Positions 24,399 through 33,735 of a DNA stretch of 37,818 nt are shown one piece after another. Within the stretch, counting starts at the first letter, position 1. Each line of letters opens with the position of its first letter. A program made the position numbers and the translations under genes. Origin of the DNA: Chloroflexota bacterium (GTDB taxonomy: Bacteria; Chloroflexota; Anaerolineae; UBA7937; B3-Chlor); the NCBI GenBank assembly GCA_030613785.1, contig JAUWLF010000033.1, positions 1 through 37,818 of the forward strand. The letters are read 5' to 3'. The notes under the pieces were generated by a model. That model was given only the letters and a program-made list of their open reading frames with translations, was not told the origin of the DNA and ran no database searches.

Positions 24399-25687
24399 CC
24401 GCCGGCCTTTCTCGCGCCCGCTGGTCGTTGGGTCAGAGTGTCCCGTAGGATAGACAAGACTTGGTCAGCCCTGCTGCTCCAAGAGTTCTGGGCAGCCAGG
24501 GACAGACGCCGGGTGGTGAGTTCGGCATTATCCTCTACTAGCCATTGCTCAATGGCGCTCACAAAGTCATCCGGCGTCCTGCCGATCTTGATGATGTGAC
24601 GGTAGGAGCCCAGCTCCGGCAGGTCTGTGGCGACGACTGGCTTGCCCATGGCTGTGTACTCGTGCAGCTTGGTGGGGTCGACGAAATCGTTGAAGGCCGA
24701 GTCAGTGCGGTATGGGAGGACGCACACATCGAAGGCCTTGCAGTAGGTGGGAAGTTCCTCTCTGTCTACCCAGCCGAGGAGAGTCACGTTAGCACTGCGT
24801 CGGAATCTGGCGAAGGCCGAAGGCGGGCTGGAGGCTGCCCATTGCTCGGCCCCAATCATTACGATGCTCCAGTGCGGCCTTGCCTCTGCAACGTGAGCCA
24901 GGAGTTCTATGTCTGTGTGCTCGTGAATGGTACCCAGGTACCCGATTATGGGGTGAGGAAGGCGCGTCATGGAAGGCGCCACAGGGGTGCTCGCATCTTG
25001 CGTACGGGCCAGCACGTCCACGTCGGCTGCATTTCGCGAGAGGAAAACTCGCGGGTGTGCTTGGCTGGCATGCTGGAGCAAGTTGAGTGATGTGCAGAAT
25101 ACCAGGTCTGCCTGCGAAAGGGCGGTGGCGTGGAAGCGGCGCGTCAGTGCCTTGTGACGAGAGTAGAAGCCCGCCATCTCGGTATACTTGTCTCTGTATT
25201 CGTACACCCGAACCGTTTCTTCAGCCGCCCCGTAGTAGACGACGGCGAGAGGGTGGTCTACCCAGGCGACTCGTTCACGCGCAGAGAAGCCCAAGGCCTG
25301 GATCACCCGTCGCACGCCGCCGGCCACCCATCCCGTGTGCAGACGGCTGAGCGGGCCGCACCGAACCGCGTGAAACAGATGAACGGGGACGAAGGGCGTG
25401 TAGAGGTGCAGATTCGACCGCAGCGCCACCAGCCGCCCAGGCGCCTGGAACCAGGCGCGCCATTTGCGAGGGTTGCTCCACGGGGTCGTTAACGGGCACA
25501 CTGGAGTGTTGACGCAGAGGACTTGGGAATCCGATTCTGCCACCGCGGCGGCAAAGGCCTGGTAGCGACCCTCAGGGCTGAAGTGGGTCCGCCAATCGCT
25601 CGCCAGGAAGAAGATGAGGTCAGGATATCCGTTGTGCCCCGCCGTTGTTCCCCGGACCGGCAGGGCGCCCGCCCCGTCAAGCGCCAT
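24395..25687 (-). CDS. GT4/GT1-like glycosyltransferase
   Basis: 430 residues from the ATG at 25687, which overlaps the upstream gene by 11 bp; an ATG at 25723 would overlap by 47 bp. The protein opens near LIFFLASDWRTHFSPEGRYQ, with an acceptor-domain segment VYEYRDKYTEMAG and FCTSLNLLQHA before the junction FLSRNAADVDVL. The donor half has IIGYLGTIHEHTDIELL, VTLLGWVDREELP and NDFVDPTKLHEYTAMGKPV, where Pro-Thr-Lys-Leu-x-Glu-Tyr replaces the classical E-x7-E. This form is common in polysaccharide glycosyltransferases of the TuaH/EpsH-like type. Donor and acceptor are unknown. Confidence 0.9.
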   Translation of the reverse strand: MALDGAGALPVRGTTAGHNGYPDLIFFLASDWRTHFSPEGRYQAFAAAVAESDSQVLCVNTPVCPLTTPWSNPRKWRAWFQAPGRLVALRSNLHLYTPFVPVHLFHAVRCGPLSRLHTGWVAGGVRRVIQALGFSARERVAWVDHPLAVVYYGAAEETVRVYEYRDKYTEMAGFYSRHKALTRRFHATALSQADLVFCTSLNLLQHASQAHPRVFLSRNAADVDVLARTQDASTPVAPSMTRLPHPIIGYLGTIHEHTDIELLAHVAEARPHWSIVMIGAEQWAASSPPSAFARFRRSANVTLLGWVDREELPTYCKAFDVCVLPYRTDSAFNDFVDPTKLHEYTAMGKPVVATDLPELGSYRHIIKIGRTPDDFVSAIEQWLVEDNAELTTRRLSLAAQNSWSSRADQVLSILRDTLTQRPAGARKAGG

Positions 25688-27044
25688 GGCTGCGTCCGAT
25701 CGCATTGCTGAGGCACTCCTCAATTGTCCTCAGTCGAACATCCCACGAGTTTCGCAGTGCGAAGTCGGTCCTTCGCTTTCGTTCGCTAGACGTGTCACGC
25801 TGAAGCGATGTACGCACTTGGGCGATGAATTCGGAAGGCGAAGCCGCGGTCGCCACCAGGTGTGACACCTCCACGTTGCTTCCCAGTGAGTATGTAACGA
25901 CAGGCTTTCCACTTGCCAGATAAAGGTAGATCTTCTGGCTACTCTCGTAGCTTGGCAAGCGGTCCGCCACATAGAACTGTATGCACACGTCGCAGTGCGT
26001 CATGTAGGCCGGGAGCCCCTCGTAAGGCCTGAGACCGAGCAGGTGCACGCTGGGTAGCTTGTCGAGGAGCCGGCGCGTCCGTGACGACAGCGTGACAGGA
26101 CCGACGAGGACGATAGACCACTCGGGCTGGGTGTATGCTATCTCCTCGACCAACCCCCAGTCGAGGTACTCGTTCACCGCCCCGACGTACACGAGTCTCG
26201 GCCGGGGGATCGGTTCAAGATCTTTCGGTGGGCCCTTGCCCCTGGATGAGGCGAAGACGGACGGGTCAACGGCATTTGGAATCCAGTGCACGTCGCCTCT
26301 CAGGCGTGATTTGTCGAGGAACTGAGCATGGCTAACAACAGAGACCACATCGGCTTTGCGTGTTAGGGCCTCGTCAGTCCTCCGGCAAGTGCGCCGAACC
26401 GCCGGCGGCAGGTGGAGAAATGCGGAAAAGTCCTCTGTACAGTCATACCAGAGCCAAGGTCGCCGGTACCGGTGTACGATCCGCTCGGAGATGTACGGTA
26501 TGCTTACCCACAACAGCGTCCCGAACTCGTCTCTACGCGGCAGCACGCCTTTGGCAAGAAGGCTGGTACACCAATATTCGGTGACCAGCGTCGCGTCGTT
26601 CAGCCGGTCATAGTTAGTGGCGGGGGTCGCCGTGAGCGGTGTTACAACGGTGAGCTTGGGCGATATCCGATAGAGTGGTGAGCGGAGCCTCAACAGCCTT
26701 CGCCATCTTCCGGAGGCATTGCCGTCGGCCTTCCCAGCTACGTGCTTGAGGAGCGAAGTCACGGTCAGGGGCCGCTCCACATAGACCAGCTTCTCCACCA
26801 GGGGACTATCTGCCAATCGAAAGGCGATCTGTTGACGCCGCCGCCAGGTGTCATCCCACTGATCGCCGAGGTACACTATGGCGACCTTGGACCCGCTCCC
26901 GCAAGACACGTCGCATGCTCTCTTGTGCTCAGTCACGCTGCCGCCTGGGCGTGCATCGACCCGAGAACCACTGTTTCCCTGCGGGGTCGGCGGCGGCTCA
27001 GGCCCGCCCTGTAGATCAGGCCGTTTGGCGCCGGTCGCGCCCAA
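25677..27044 (-). CDS. GT4-like glycosyltransferase
   Basis: Up to 455 residues; the first about 36 residues are low-complexity and a GTG at 26936 after AGGCGGC is a likely true start (about 419 residues). The sequence KVAIVYLGDQWDDTWRRRQQ opens the fold. The mid part SVVSHAQFLDKSRLRGDVHW leads to IPNAVDPSVFAS at the hinge. The donor half carries RPRLVYVGAVNEYLDWGLVE, VHLLGLRPYEGLPAYMTHCD and YESSQKIYLYLASGKPVVT. It resembles the next gene in layout and is probably an old paralogue of it. It should add one sugar to the repeat unit on the cytoplasmic side. Confidence 0.88.
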   Translation of the reverse strand: MGATGAKRPDLQGGPEPPPTPQGNSGSRVDARPGGSVTEHKRACDVSCGSGSKVAIVYLGDQWDDTWRRRQQIAFRLADSPLVEKLVYVERPLTVTSLLKHVAGKADGNASGRWRRLLRLRSPLYRISPKLTVVTPLTATPATNYDRLNDATLVTEYWCTSLLAKGVLPRRDEFGTLLWVSIPYISERIVHRYRRPWLWYDCTEDFSAFLHLPPAVRRTCRRTDEALTRKADVVSVVSHAQFLDKSRLRGDVHWIPNAVDPSVFASSRGKGPPKDLEPIPRPRLVYVGAVNEYLDWGLVEEIAYTQPEWSIVLVGPVTLSSRTRRLLDKLPSVHLLGLRPYEGLPAYMTHCDVCIQFYVADRLPSYESSQKIYLYLASGKPVVTYSLGSNVEVSHLVATAASPSEFIAQVRTSLQRDTSSERKRRTDFALRNSWDVRLRTIEECLSNAIGRSHGA

Positions 27045-27045
27045 T

Positions 27046-28821
27046 TCACGCCATCACCACGAACAGCAGAATCACGATGAGGCCACTCCAGGACAGAAGG
27101 TCAAACGGTGAGGGGTCAAGATAGGCGACGAAGGCCCCGACCGCCAGTGCAGGTGCCCGAATCGCAAGCAGCGGTAGCACACGCCCGCGAGGACAATCGG
27201 GAGTCAGCCATTTTCCGGCAGACACTCGGCAGACTTCAGCGACCTCTGTACACGTGATCCTCCTTCCTATGGGAGGAAAATCGTAGCTAGCCATCAGAAC
27301 TCTCTTGATAGGGGCCAAGTCTTCGTGGCCCGAAGGCGCCGGTGACGAGCCGCCGTGGCCCCCCTCCCATTGCGGCTCCGCGTGGTCGGTGTGTGCAAGT
27401 CTGGTGGCGTGAACGGCGCTGATCAAGCCGCAGAAGAACCAGATGCGTCTATTCTGGGTGATGTTGCAGCTGAACTGCGCCTCGACAAGGAAGAACGCCA
27501 AGCCTCCGGCAAGTAAGAGCACCATCCTTTTCTGGGAGTGGCTGTAGTCCGGACTGTGCAACACGCGGAGAACGTATATGACCGTGACTGTCAAGAAGGA
27601 GCACAGCGCCAAGACCCCGACCGCGCCGAGCTCCGCCCCGACCTCAAGGAATATGTTGTGAGGATACTTCAAAGCAGGTGGGTAGGCGCCCGTACCCTTA
27701 CCCACGAGAGGCGACTCCGAGAGCATTCGTGCGGCGACTGAGTACAGATAGATACGCTCGGCTGCACTTTCTCCCGATGTACCTTGACCAAGCTCCGCGT
27801 ATCTCACCAGCAGCTCCTCAGGCGCGCTTCCCACGAACTTCCCTATGAGGAGCGTCGCTCCCAGGAGAATCGAGCAAACAACGAGGAGGTGCGACAGTGT
27901 CCGGCCGCGCGTTAGACTGAGCACCGTGACCGCCAACAGTGCCGCAAGAAAGGCCACCAAGGCGCCCCGGGTTCCCGACAGCACCGTGCCGTACAAGGTA
28001 AACACGCCGACGGGTAAGGCTATCAGAGCCGAGAGCCTGCTGGGGTTGGTGAGTAGCCAGCAGGCCATCAATGTCGCGGCGATCCCACAGGCCCTGCCGT
28101 ACACAATCGGATCGGCTAGGTCTTCGAAGCCCAGCCTCCCTTCCGTGGTGCTGCCGTACAGATAGACGACAACCGCCCATAACACCGCGCCGACGGTGTA
28201 ACTCCTCAGAATGTCCCACTGCCGCCTCGCGTCTCGAGCGAACACCACGGTGGCAAGAAACAAGAACAGGCTCAGGTAAAGGAACCGCCACGCCTTCTCC
28301 AGTGCATTGCTTGTGCTTCCGCTGGTGTACGCCACCCCCGCGACGACAATGACGGCGAACGCCAGCTGGGAGACTAGCGCAGCGTCCACCTGCAGAGAGA
28401 TTCGCCGCCGACGGGTGAGCAAGTACATCGCGACGGCCACCACGGGCAGTAGCGACCATCCTCTCACCGGATCGATCTCTGGCGGCACAAGAAGGAAAAG
28501 AATCGAGAATACCCCGCCGGCGTAGGCTCCCAGCAAGACTGCCGGGTACTTCATGATGAGGAGCAGCGACGCGACCGCCCCGAGGCCTATAAAGGGCGCG
28601 ATAGGGTAGGCGGCCGCAGGAAGAGCTCCCACCAAGGGCAGCGTGGCTGTGTACGCAACGACTATCACGATGCCCAGAAGCGCTTGGGTCCGCTGGGGCC
28701 GCCGCGCCATCAACGCCCCCAGCCCGGTGAAGCGGAACCGAGTCAATGCCTGCCCCGACGAGTGACGCGGCCCGCTGGCGTCACCTGAATCACGTGCGCG
28801 CGCACTGACAAACACAATCAT
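27046..28821 (-). CDS. Wzy-like polysaccharide polymerase (O-antigen ligase fold) with aberrant C-terminal tail
   Basis: 591 residues from the ATG at 28821, which overlaps the flippase stop (ATGA) after GGGGG; the open frame extends to 29157 but lies inside the flippase gene. About twelve membrane helices are present, with LSGTRGALVAFLAALLAVT before the big loop and ESPLVGKGTGAYPP and YPHNIFLEVGAELGAVG after it, as in the Wzy_C family. The polymerase should end near SAVHATRLAHTDH. The last about 125 residues include IKRVLMASYDFPPIG, the usual start of a GT4 glycosyltransferase, then unrelated hydrophobic sequence, suggesting fusion with a broken gene. Confidence 0.88.
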   Translation of the reverse strand: MIVFVSARARDSGDASGPRHSSGQALTRFRFTGLGALMARRPQRTQALLGIVIVVAYTATLPLVGALPAAAYPIAPFIGLGAVASLLLIMKYPAVLLGAYAGGVFSILFLLVPPEIDPVRGWSLLPVVAVAMYLLTRRRRISLQVDAALVSQLAFAVIVVAGVAYTSGSTSNALEKAWRFLYLSLFLFLATVVFARDARRQWDILRSYTVGAVLWAVVVYLYGSTTEGRLGFEDLADPIVYGRACGIAATLMACWLLTNPSRLSALIALPVGVFTLYGTVLSGTRGALVAFLAALLAVTVLSLTRGRTLSHLLVVCSILLGATLLIGKFVGSAPEELLVRYAELGQGTSGESAAERIYLYSVAARMLSESPLVGKGTGAYPPALKYPHNIFLEVGAELGAVGVLALCSFLTVTVIYVLRVLHSPDYSHSQKRMVLLLAGGLAFFLVEAQFSCNITQNRRIWFFCGLISAVHATRLAHTDHAEPQWEGGHGGSSPAPSGHEDLAPIKRVLMASYDFPPIGRRITCTEVAEVCRVSAGKWLTPDCPRGRVLPLLAIRAPALAVGAFVAYLDPSPFDLLSWSGLIVILLFVVMA

Positions 28822-30299
28822 CCCCCAAGCAGAACGCTTCGTTGCCTGGTCAGCAGGTAGAGTGCCCAGAGTCCACCAAGCCCACAGGCCGTGCCTAGGC
28901 GAATCCACGGCTGCACGCCCATCACCGAGAACGCGATCAGAACTGCGCCCGCAGGCAAGAACACCAGGAGATTGCCCCCCAGGATTCGTGCGATGCGGCG
29001 GATCGGCACGCCCGCCTGCGCTGCGATCATAAGGTTCATGCAGCCGTAGGAAACCACACCGGAACATGCAAACAGGGCTATGGCAATTCGAGGATTGTGC
29101 AGCGCGCCACCGACACCGAGGGCGAGAAGCCGGCCAGCAAAGTTGACCAAGTTCCACATCACATCGACTTCCTGTTTTTCCAGCACGCTAAAGAGGGTGC
29201 TCATCGGAGATGAGACAAACCAGATGAAAGCCCACACACTGAGGATTTGCGTGTAGACACCGGCCTCCGCCCAATTCGGGCCAAACACCACGGCGAACAG
29301 ATCACGACCAACGATAGTGAGCATAAGCATGGGGAACAGGCCGATCATGACGAGCCGCCGAAGCGTATTCTCAACCAGAGATGAGAGCGTGCCGTCTACG
29401 TGCGCCTCCGAGGCACGCTGGAAGAACACCTGGGCAATGGCGCCACCGATCAGGGTCATTGGCATTTGCAGGATGCGGAAGCCCAGCGCATAATAGCCGA
29501 CGACAGTGGAAGAGAAGAATCGGAAGAGAAGAAATGTAGGCAACTGCCACGATGCGGTGTTCAGTAGTGCCGACCAAGTACTGTACAGAGGGAATTTGCG
29601 GTACCGTTTGATGCCGGAGAGCATGCGCCCCCAGGAGACGCTCCCCCGGAGCATCTGCCCATCGTCCCGCCAGATCTGTGCGCCCAGAACGGCGGTCGCG
29701 ATTGCCTGCCCGCCTACACTTGCCCCGATCATGGATCCCGCCGTGGCGTGCCCCGCATAGCCTGCACCAAGCATGGCTGAAGTGGTCGCCACAGCACTAG
29801 TCACCCTCGCTGCCGAGAGCCGGCCGAATTGCCTCGTGCGAGAATTCCAGTAGTTCAGGGCCATAAACGCACCACCCAGAAAGACCGTGGGGGGCACCAT
29901 CCACAGATACGCGGCCAGCTCGGGTGCATTCAGCCACCGCAGCAGCGGGTCTCCGCCCCACAAGATTACTGGCACCGTGAGCGACGAGACCAGAGTGGTG
30001 AATGCCAGACTAGCCCCCAACAGGTTGCTGGCCTCCTGGTCGCTCCGCGGGAGCATGATAGATAGGTGATAGCGCATACACGCAATGACGCTCAGGATAC
30101 TGGTGATCGACGTAAACAAGGCAAGAGTGCCGTATGCCTGGGGCCCATACAGCCGCGTCACAAGCGGCGCCGCGAGGATGCTGAGCGCCTGGGCAAAGGT
30201 GCTGCCACCGGCGAGTTTGACAGTATCAGCAGCGAAGCTGCCGCCTTTTCTGGAGCGCATGGCTAGTGTGTCTGCCCCAGGCGCGTCTGACTCCGTCAT
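28818..30299 (-). CDS. Wzx-type lipid-linked oligosaccharide flippase
   Basis: 493 residues with about 14 membrane helices, the size usual for polysaccharide flippases (PST/MATE fold). The N-terminal part FAADTVKLAGGSTFAQALSI and VTRLYGPQAYGTLALFTSI matches the start of this family, with MLPRSDQEASNLL after helix 2. It moves the undecaprenyl-linked repeat unit to the outer face for polymerisation by the adjacent Wzy-like protein, whose start codon overlaps its stop. AAGAGG lies nine bases before the start. A 117-bp gap separates it from the TPR gene. Confidence 0.93.
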   Translation of the reverse strand: MTESDAPGADTLAMRSRKGGSFAADTVKLAGGSTFAQALSILAAPLVTRLYGPQAYGTLALFTSITSILSVIACMRYHLSIMLPRSDQEASNLLGASLAFTTLVSSLTVPVILWGGDPLLRWLNAPELAAYLWMVPPTVFLGGAFMALNYWNSRTRQFGRLSAARVTSAVATTSAMLGAGYAGHATAGSMIGASVGGQAIATAVLGAQIWRDDGQMLRGSVSWGRMLSGIKRYRKFPLYSTWSALLNTASWQLPTFLLFRFFSSTVVGYYALGFRILQMPMTLIGGAIAQVFFQRASEAHVDGTLSSLVENTLRRLVMIGLFPMLMLTIVGRDLFAVVFGPNWAEAGVYTQILSVWAFIWFVSSPMSTLFSVLEKQEVDVMWNLVNFAGRLLALGVGGALHNPRIAIALFACSGVVSYGCMNLMIAAQAGVPIRRIARILGGNLLVFLPAGAVLIAFSVMGVQPWIRLGTACGLGGLWALYLLTRQRSVLLGG

Positions 30300-30416
30300 T
30301 CTGGGGTGCCTCTTGCCTGCACCGGCTTGGTCCTGCGCATGCCAACTTGCGCTGTTCCTCGACGGCGACGACCGCGGTACCTTTCTCCCAGCGTCTGGCG
30401 ATCCGCGCTCACTGGG

Positions 30417-31442
30417 CTATTCGCCGCCCAGATGTCGATGTGCTTCGGCGAGTGCCTGTTGGACTGCCAGATTATCAGGCTCCAGGCCTAGCGCTTCTTG
30501 GTAGGCCTGCATGGCGCGGTCATACTGCCCTAGCCCGTAGTAGGCCCGTCCCAGAGCGACGTATACTTCCGCTCCTTCCGAACCCCACTGTCTCAATTCG
30601 ACGGCAGTTTGAAGTTCAGCGAGGGCCTGGTCGTAGTTCTCGTGAGTGACGTACACTTCCCCGAGAGCGACGTACCACCAGGCCGCTGTCGGCTCCAAGG
30701 CGATGGCCTGCCGCAGATACGATTCGGCGCTTTCGAGGTCTCGGAGTCGATAGTGATAGATGTTCCCCAGCGCTGCATAGGCCCCGGCATCGGGCCGCAG
30801 TTCAAGCCCGACCTCGTAGTGCCATATTGCGGCGTCCCAGTTCTCTTGCGCCGCGTAGACCCTCGCCTCCCCAAAGTAGCAGGAGGCCAAGTCGGCGGTG
30901 TCGCCCGGCAGGAAGGAGTTCAGTTGTTTCGCTCTTTGATGGTCTGTGAGGGCGCGATCCAGTTGCCCCAAGCCCCGGTAGGCCTCTCCCGTGCGGTAGT
31001 GGGCGCTGCTGGAATTGGGATCAACCGCCAGGGCGAGGAGAGCCTGGTCGAGGGCCTCGGCGTAGTCGTCTGCTTTGAAGGCGGCGTCGCTGGCCGTCAG
31101 GAGGCGGGGCAGGGCGCCCTCCGTACGGTGCCACTGCTCGACCGCCGCCACGTCGTCGCCCAGTTGGTGGTAGACTTGCCCCAGGCCCCAGCGTGCCCTG
31201 GAGTTGCCGTCTTGCCAGCTCACCGCCTGGGCGAAGGAAATCTGAGCGCTGGCGAGTTCCTCAGCCCCCGGCTCCTGTGCGAGGAGCGCTTTCGTGAGAT
31301 GGAGGTACCCCAGGTTCTGGTACCAGGAACTGGCCAGGGTTGGGCGCAAAGCGAGGATGGCGATGGCGAGGGTGAGCGCGAGGAGTAGCGTGGCGATCTT
31401 CCTCGAGCTGAGCAGCCTCGATCTACGTTGAACGCCTTCCAC
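30417..31442 (-). CDS. Membrane-anchored TPR-repeat protein
   Basis: 341 residues, GTG start. One N-terminal membrane helix (IATLLLALTLAIAILAL) is followed by about seven to eight tetratricopeptide repeats, for example RARWGLGQVYHQLGDDVAAV, SAHYRTGEAYRGLGQLDRAL, AAWWYVALGEVYVTHENYDQ and VYVALGRAYYGLGQYDRAMQ. TPR proteins act as scaffolds; in alginate, Pel and similar systems a TPR protein sits beside the polymerase or exporter. Here it is between the Wzz/BY-kinase and Wzx genes, so a scaffold for the assembly complex is likely. The region before its start consists of the palindromic repeat array. Confidence 0.85.
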   Translation of the reverse strand: MEGVQRRSRLLSSRKIATLLLALTLAIAILALRPTLASSWYQNLGYLHLTKALLAQEPGAEELASAQISFAQAVSWQDGNSRARWGLGQVYHQLGDDVAAVEQWHRTEGALPRLLTASDAAFKADDYAEALDQALLALAVDPNSSSAHYRTGEAYRGLGQLDRALTDHQRAKQLNSFLPGDTADLASCYFGEARVYAAQENWDAAIWHYEVGLELRPDAGAYAALGNIYHYRLRDLESAESYLRQAIALEPTAAWWYVALGEVYVTHENYDQALAELQTAVELRQWGSEGAEVYVALGRAYYGLGQYDRAMQAYQEALGLEPDNLAVQQALAEAHRHLGGE

Positions 31443-31449
31443 GTCTGGA

Positions 31450-31850
31450 GATCACCCCCACCTCAATCCTCCCCCATCAAGGGGGAGGAAGCTTCTGTCG
31501 CGTTGTTGACGCGCACCTCAGTCCTCACGCTGTAGCTCCCCTCCCCCATCAAGGGGGAGGAGACTTGTGCTCCCTTCTTCACCCCCACCTCGATCCTCCG
31601 CCTGTAGCTCCCCTCCCTAGATGGGAGGGGCTGGGGGAGGGTGATGTGAACGCTTGTGCGCTCTTCACCCCCACCTCAATGCTCCCCCATCAAGGGGGAG
31701 GAAGCTTCTGTTGCGTTCTTCACCCCACCTCAGTCCTCACGCTGTAGCTCCCCTCCCTGGATGGGAGGGGCTGGGGGAGGGTGATATGGGGCAAGTGTGC
31801 TTTGTCACCCCCACCTCAATCCTCCCCCATCAAGGGGGAGGAAGCTTCCG
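31450..31850. repeat. Array of G/C-rich palindromic intergenic repeats
   Basis: Two unit types alternate between the kinase and TPR genes. Type A is a hairpin with arms CCTCCCCC and GGGGGAGG and loop ATCAA, at 31468-31488, 31540-31560, 31682-31700 (7-bp stem) and 31821-31841, mostly within a longer shared unit CACCCCCACCTCAATCCTC. Type B has arms CCCCTCCC and GGGAGGGG with five-base loops, at 31610-31630 and 31750-31770, followed by GCTGGGGGAGGGTGAT. Such elements resemble REP or small palindromic MITE-like repeats. They could slow or end transcription or stabilise RNA ends between operon parts. Confidence 0.9.
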
Positions 31851-33456
31851 AGGACTCCCGTCTCTTCTTGCTGCGCCGGCCGCCCTCTTTGCCGTAGTAA
31901 TAGTAGTAATAGCTCCCTCGTCCAGCCTTCTGCCGGTTGAGGACTGCTCCCAAGATGGTGGCACCCACCTGGGTCAGCGCTTCCTTCCCTTCGCGGGCCG
32001 CGCCGCTTCTGGTGGTCCCCGCATCGACGACCAGCAGGACTCCGCCGACCTTCGTGGCCAGCACGGTGGCGTCGGTCACCGCCAGGACCGGTGGGCTGTC
32101 CAGCAGGACGACGTCCGCGTGCTCCTTCAGGTCATCCAGTATCTGGGTCGTGCGCGGCGAGGAGAGGAGTTCCGATGGGTTGGGGGGCAAGGGTCCGCTG
32201 GGCAAGAGGCTCAAGCCCTCCACCTCCGTGGGCTGCAAGAACTTCTCGACTTGGGGCTCCTCTTCCAGGAGCAGATCGGTGAGCCCCGGCTCGCGGGGTA
32301 CGTCGAAGAACTCGTGCAACGTGGGGCGGCGCAAGTCGGTGTCGGCCAGGATCACCCGTTTCCCGGCCTGGGCCATCACCACCCCCAGGTTGGCCAAGGT
32401 GGTGCTCTTCCCCTCCTTGGGGCTGGCACTGGTGATGAGGATGCTCGCCGAGGGGTTCCCCACGAGGGAGAACTGCACGTTGGTGCGCAGAGTGCGATAG
32501 GCCTCCACCAGGGGGGAGCGAATCTGTTTCAAGGCAATGAGGCCGTCGCGGAGTTGCTTGATGCCGGGGATGCGGGTCACGTGTCCCAGGGTGGAGATCT
32601 CCAGTTCCTCGCTCACGTCCTCCGCCGTCTTGATGGTGTCGTCCAGGTATTCCAGTAGAAACGCCGTGGAGACGCCCAGCACCGCGCCGCTGATCAGGCC
32701 CAGGACTGTGTTCAAGAGGATCCTGGGCTTCACCGGTGTGGGGGGCACCCCAGCGGATGAGAAGACGGTGAGGTTGTCCGAGTATCGGGTCGCGGCCAGA
32801 CGGAAGTCCTCGGCGCTTCTCAGCTTGATCACGTACAGGGTCTGATCGCGCGCCAGTGCCGCTTGTAGCCTGGTCAGTTCCATGCGCACGAACTCAGGCA
32901 TGTTGATGTTCTCGGGGTCGAGGGGGTCGCCCAGAGAGGTGATGGCGATCTGCGTCTCCTCGATACTCTGCTCCAAGGCCGTCAGTTCCTGATCCAGTGC
33001 AGCCTGGTCTTCCGCAAACCTGGCCTCCTGGTTGCTCTGGATGCGCTCGATGAGGGTGGCGGCGATGGCGTTGGCGGTGGCCGCGGCCCTGGCGGGGTCG
33101 CTGTCCTCCACGCTCACTTGAATGAGCTGCGTGTCTCGGATCTGCTGGACGTTGATGGCGCCTTGAAGTTGTCCGGTGGAGAAGGGCAGAGCTAGTTGGC
33201 TGATCACCTCTTGCAACAGGGTGGGAGATTTCATCATCTCCACGTAGGTCTTGGCCGACTGTTCGCTGGTCCTGAGGGAGGTGTAGGGGTCGGTGCGGGG
33301 ATCGGCGCCGAAGTCGATCTGCAAGGTCGCACTGGCGCTGTAGATGGGGGTCGAGGTGACGCTGAGAGCGTAGGTCATGCCGCCCACCAGCACGATGGCC
33401 AACAGTATGAGCCACAAGCGTCGGAGGATGACGTCGATGAATTCCCTCAGCTCCAT
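31816..33456 (-). CDS. Wzz-domain/BY-kinase polysaccharide co-polymerase (tyrosine autokinase)
   Basis: 546 residues. The Wzz part has membrane helices at about 13-32 and 247-268 flanking a coiled-coil outer domain, with the proline-rich PPTPVKPR before the second helix. The kinase part shows Walker A SASPKEGKST (343-352), Walker A' VILADTDLRRP (368-378) and Walker B VVLLDSPP (449-456). A C-terminal Tyr cluster at 516-521 (SYYYYYYGK) is the autophosphorylation tail. It sets chain length and controls export by cycles of Tyr phosphorylation. The last ten residues, EASSPLMGED, and the stop are encoded by a type A palindromic repeat. The first 24 codons are duplicated at 34370-34442. Confidence 0.95.
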   Translation of the reverse strand: MELREFIDVILRRLWLILLAIVLVGGMTYALSVTSTPIYSASATLQIDFGADPRTDPYTSLRTSEQSAKTYVEMMKSPTLLQEVISQLALPFSTGQLQGAINVQQIRDTQLIQVSVEDSDPARAAATANAIAATLIERIQSNQEARFAEDQAALDQELTALEQSIEETQIAITSLGDPLDPENINMPEFVRMELTRLQAALARDQTLYVIKLRSAEDFRLAATRYSDNLTVFSSAGVPPTPVKPRILLNTVLGLISGAVLGVSTAFLLEYLDDTIKTAEDVSEELEISTLGHVTRIPGIKQLRDGLIALKQIRSPLVEAYRTLRTNVQFSLVGNPSASILITSASPKEGKSTTLANLGVVMAQAGKRVILADTDLRRPTLHEFFDVPREPGLTDLLLEEEPQVEKFLQPTEVEGLSLLPSGPLPPNPSELLSSPRTTQILDDLKEHADVVLLDSPPVLAVTDATVLATKVGGVLLVVDAGTTRSGAAREGKEALTQVGATILGAVLNRQKAGRGSYYYYYYGKEGGRRSKKRRESSEASSPLMGED

Positions 33457-33475
33457 GTGGGCGTTCTCCTTTTGT
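33384..33475 (-). repeat. 92-bp direct repeat, copy at the true BY-kinase start
   Basis: Identical base for base to 34370-34461 (offset 986). It covers the first 24 codons, ATG and ribosome-binding site of the kinase gene. Partial similarity continues about 30 bp beyond the perfect block (33476-33505 against 34462-34491). Confidence 0.95.
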
Positions 33476-33518
33476 GGCTCCGCTGATCAAGCGACCCTGC
33501 TATGCTTCCAGTCGCGGC

Positions 33519-33731
33519 TCAGCTTGCAATGCTTCTGAGTTCTTCAACTGGCTGGTCTTTGATGACAGTCCACGGACAGAACAGTGATTTGTGATCTTCG
33601 ACAGGCCGCAGATTCCCCAACCACTCCAGAACCTGGCTCACGAAGGCAGCCCAGCCCTTGAATTCCGGTTCGTAGAGACCCCTCGCTTCTTTCAAGGGCT
33701 TCCCCACCTCTTCAAATCCACGTTGGTTCAT
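33519..33731 (-). CDS. Small hypothetical protein, third gene of the DUF4258/DUF2283 module
   Basis: 70 residues, ATG four bases after the DUF2283 stop. The sequence (GKPLKEARGLYEPEFKGWAA, FVSQVLEWLGNLRP, TVIKDQPVEELRSIAS) is protein-like, with mixed helix and charged residues, but no family is recognised. Its position between DUF2283 and the kinase gene, in the same direction and with a very short gap, suggests translation by coupling. It may be an accessory part of the toxin-antitoxin-like module or the end of a broken gene. Confidence 0.5.
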   Translation of the reverse strand: MNQRGFEEVGKPLKEARGLYEPEFKGWAAFVSQVLEWLGNLRPVEDHKSLFCPWTVIKDQPVEELRSIAS

Positions 33732-33735
33732 AACG

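Noticed and set aside
31450..31850. Repeat array as CRISPR
   Set aside because: The repeats are palindromes of two kinds at irregular spacing with similar DNA between them and no unique spacers or cas genes.
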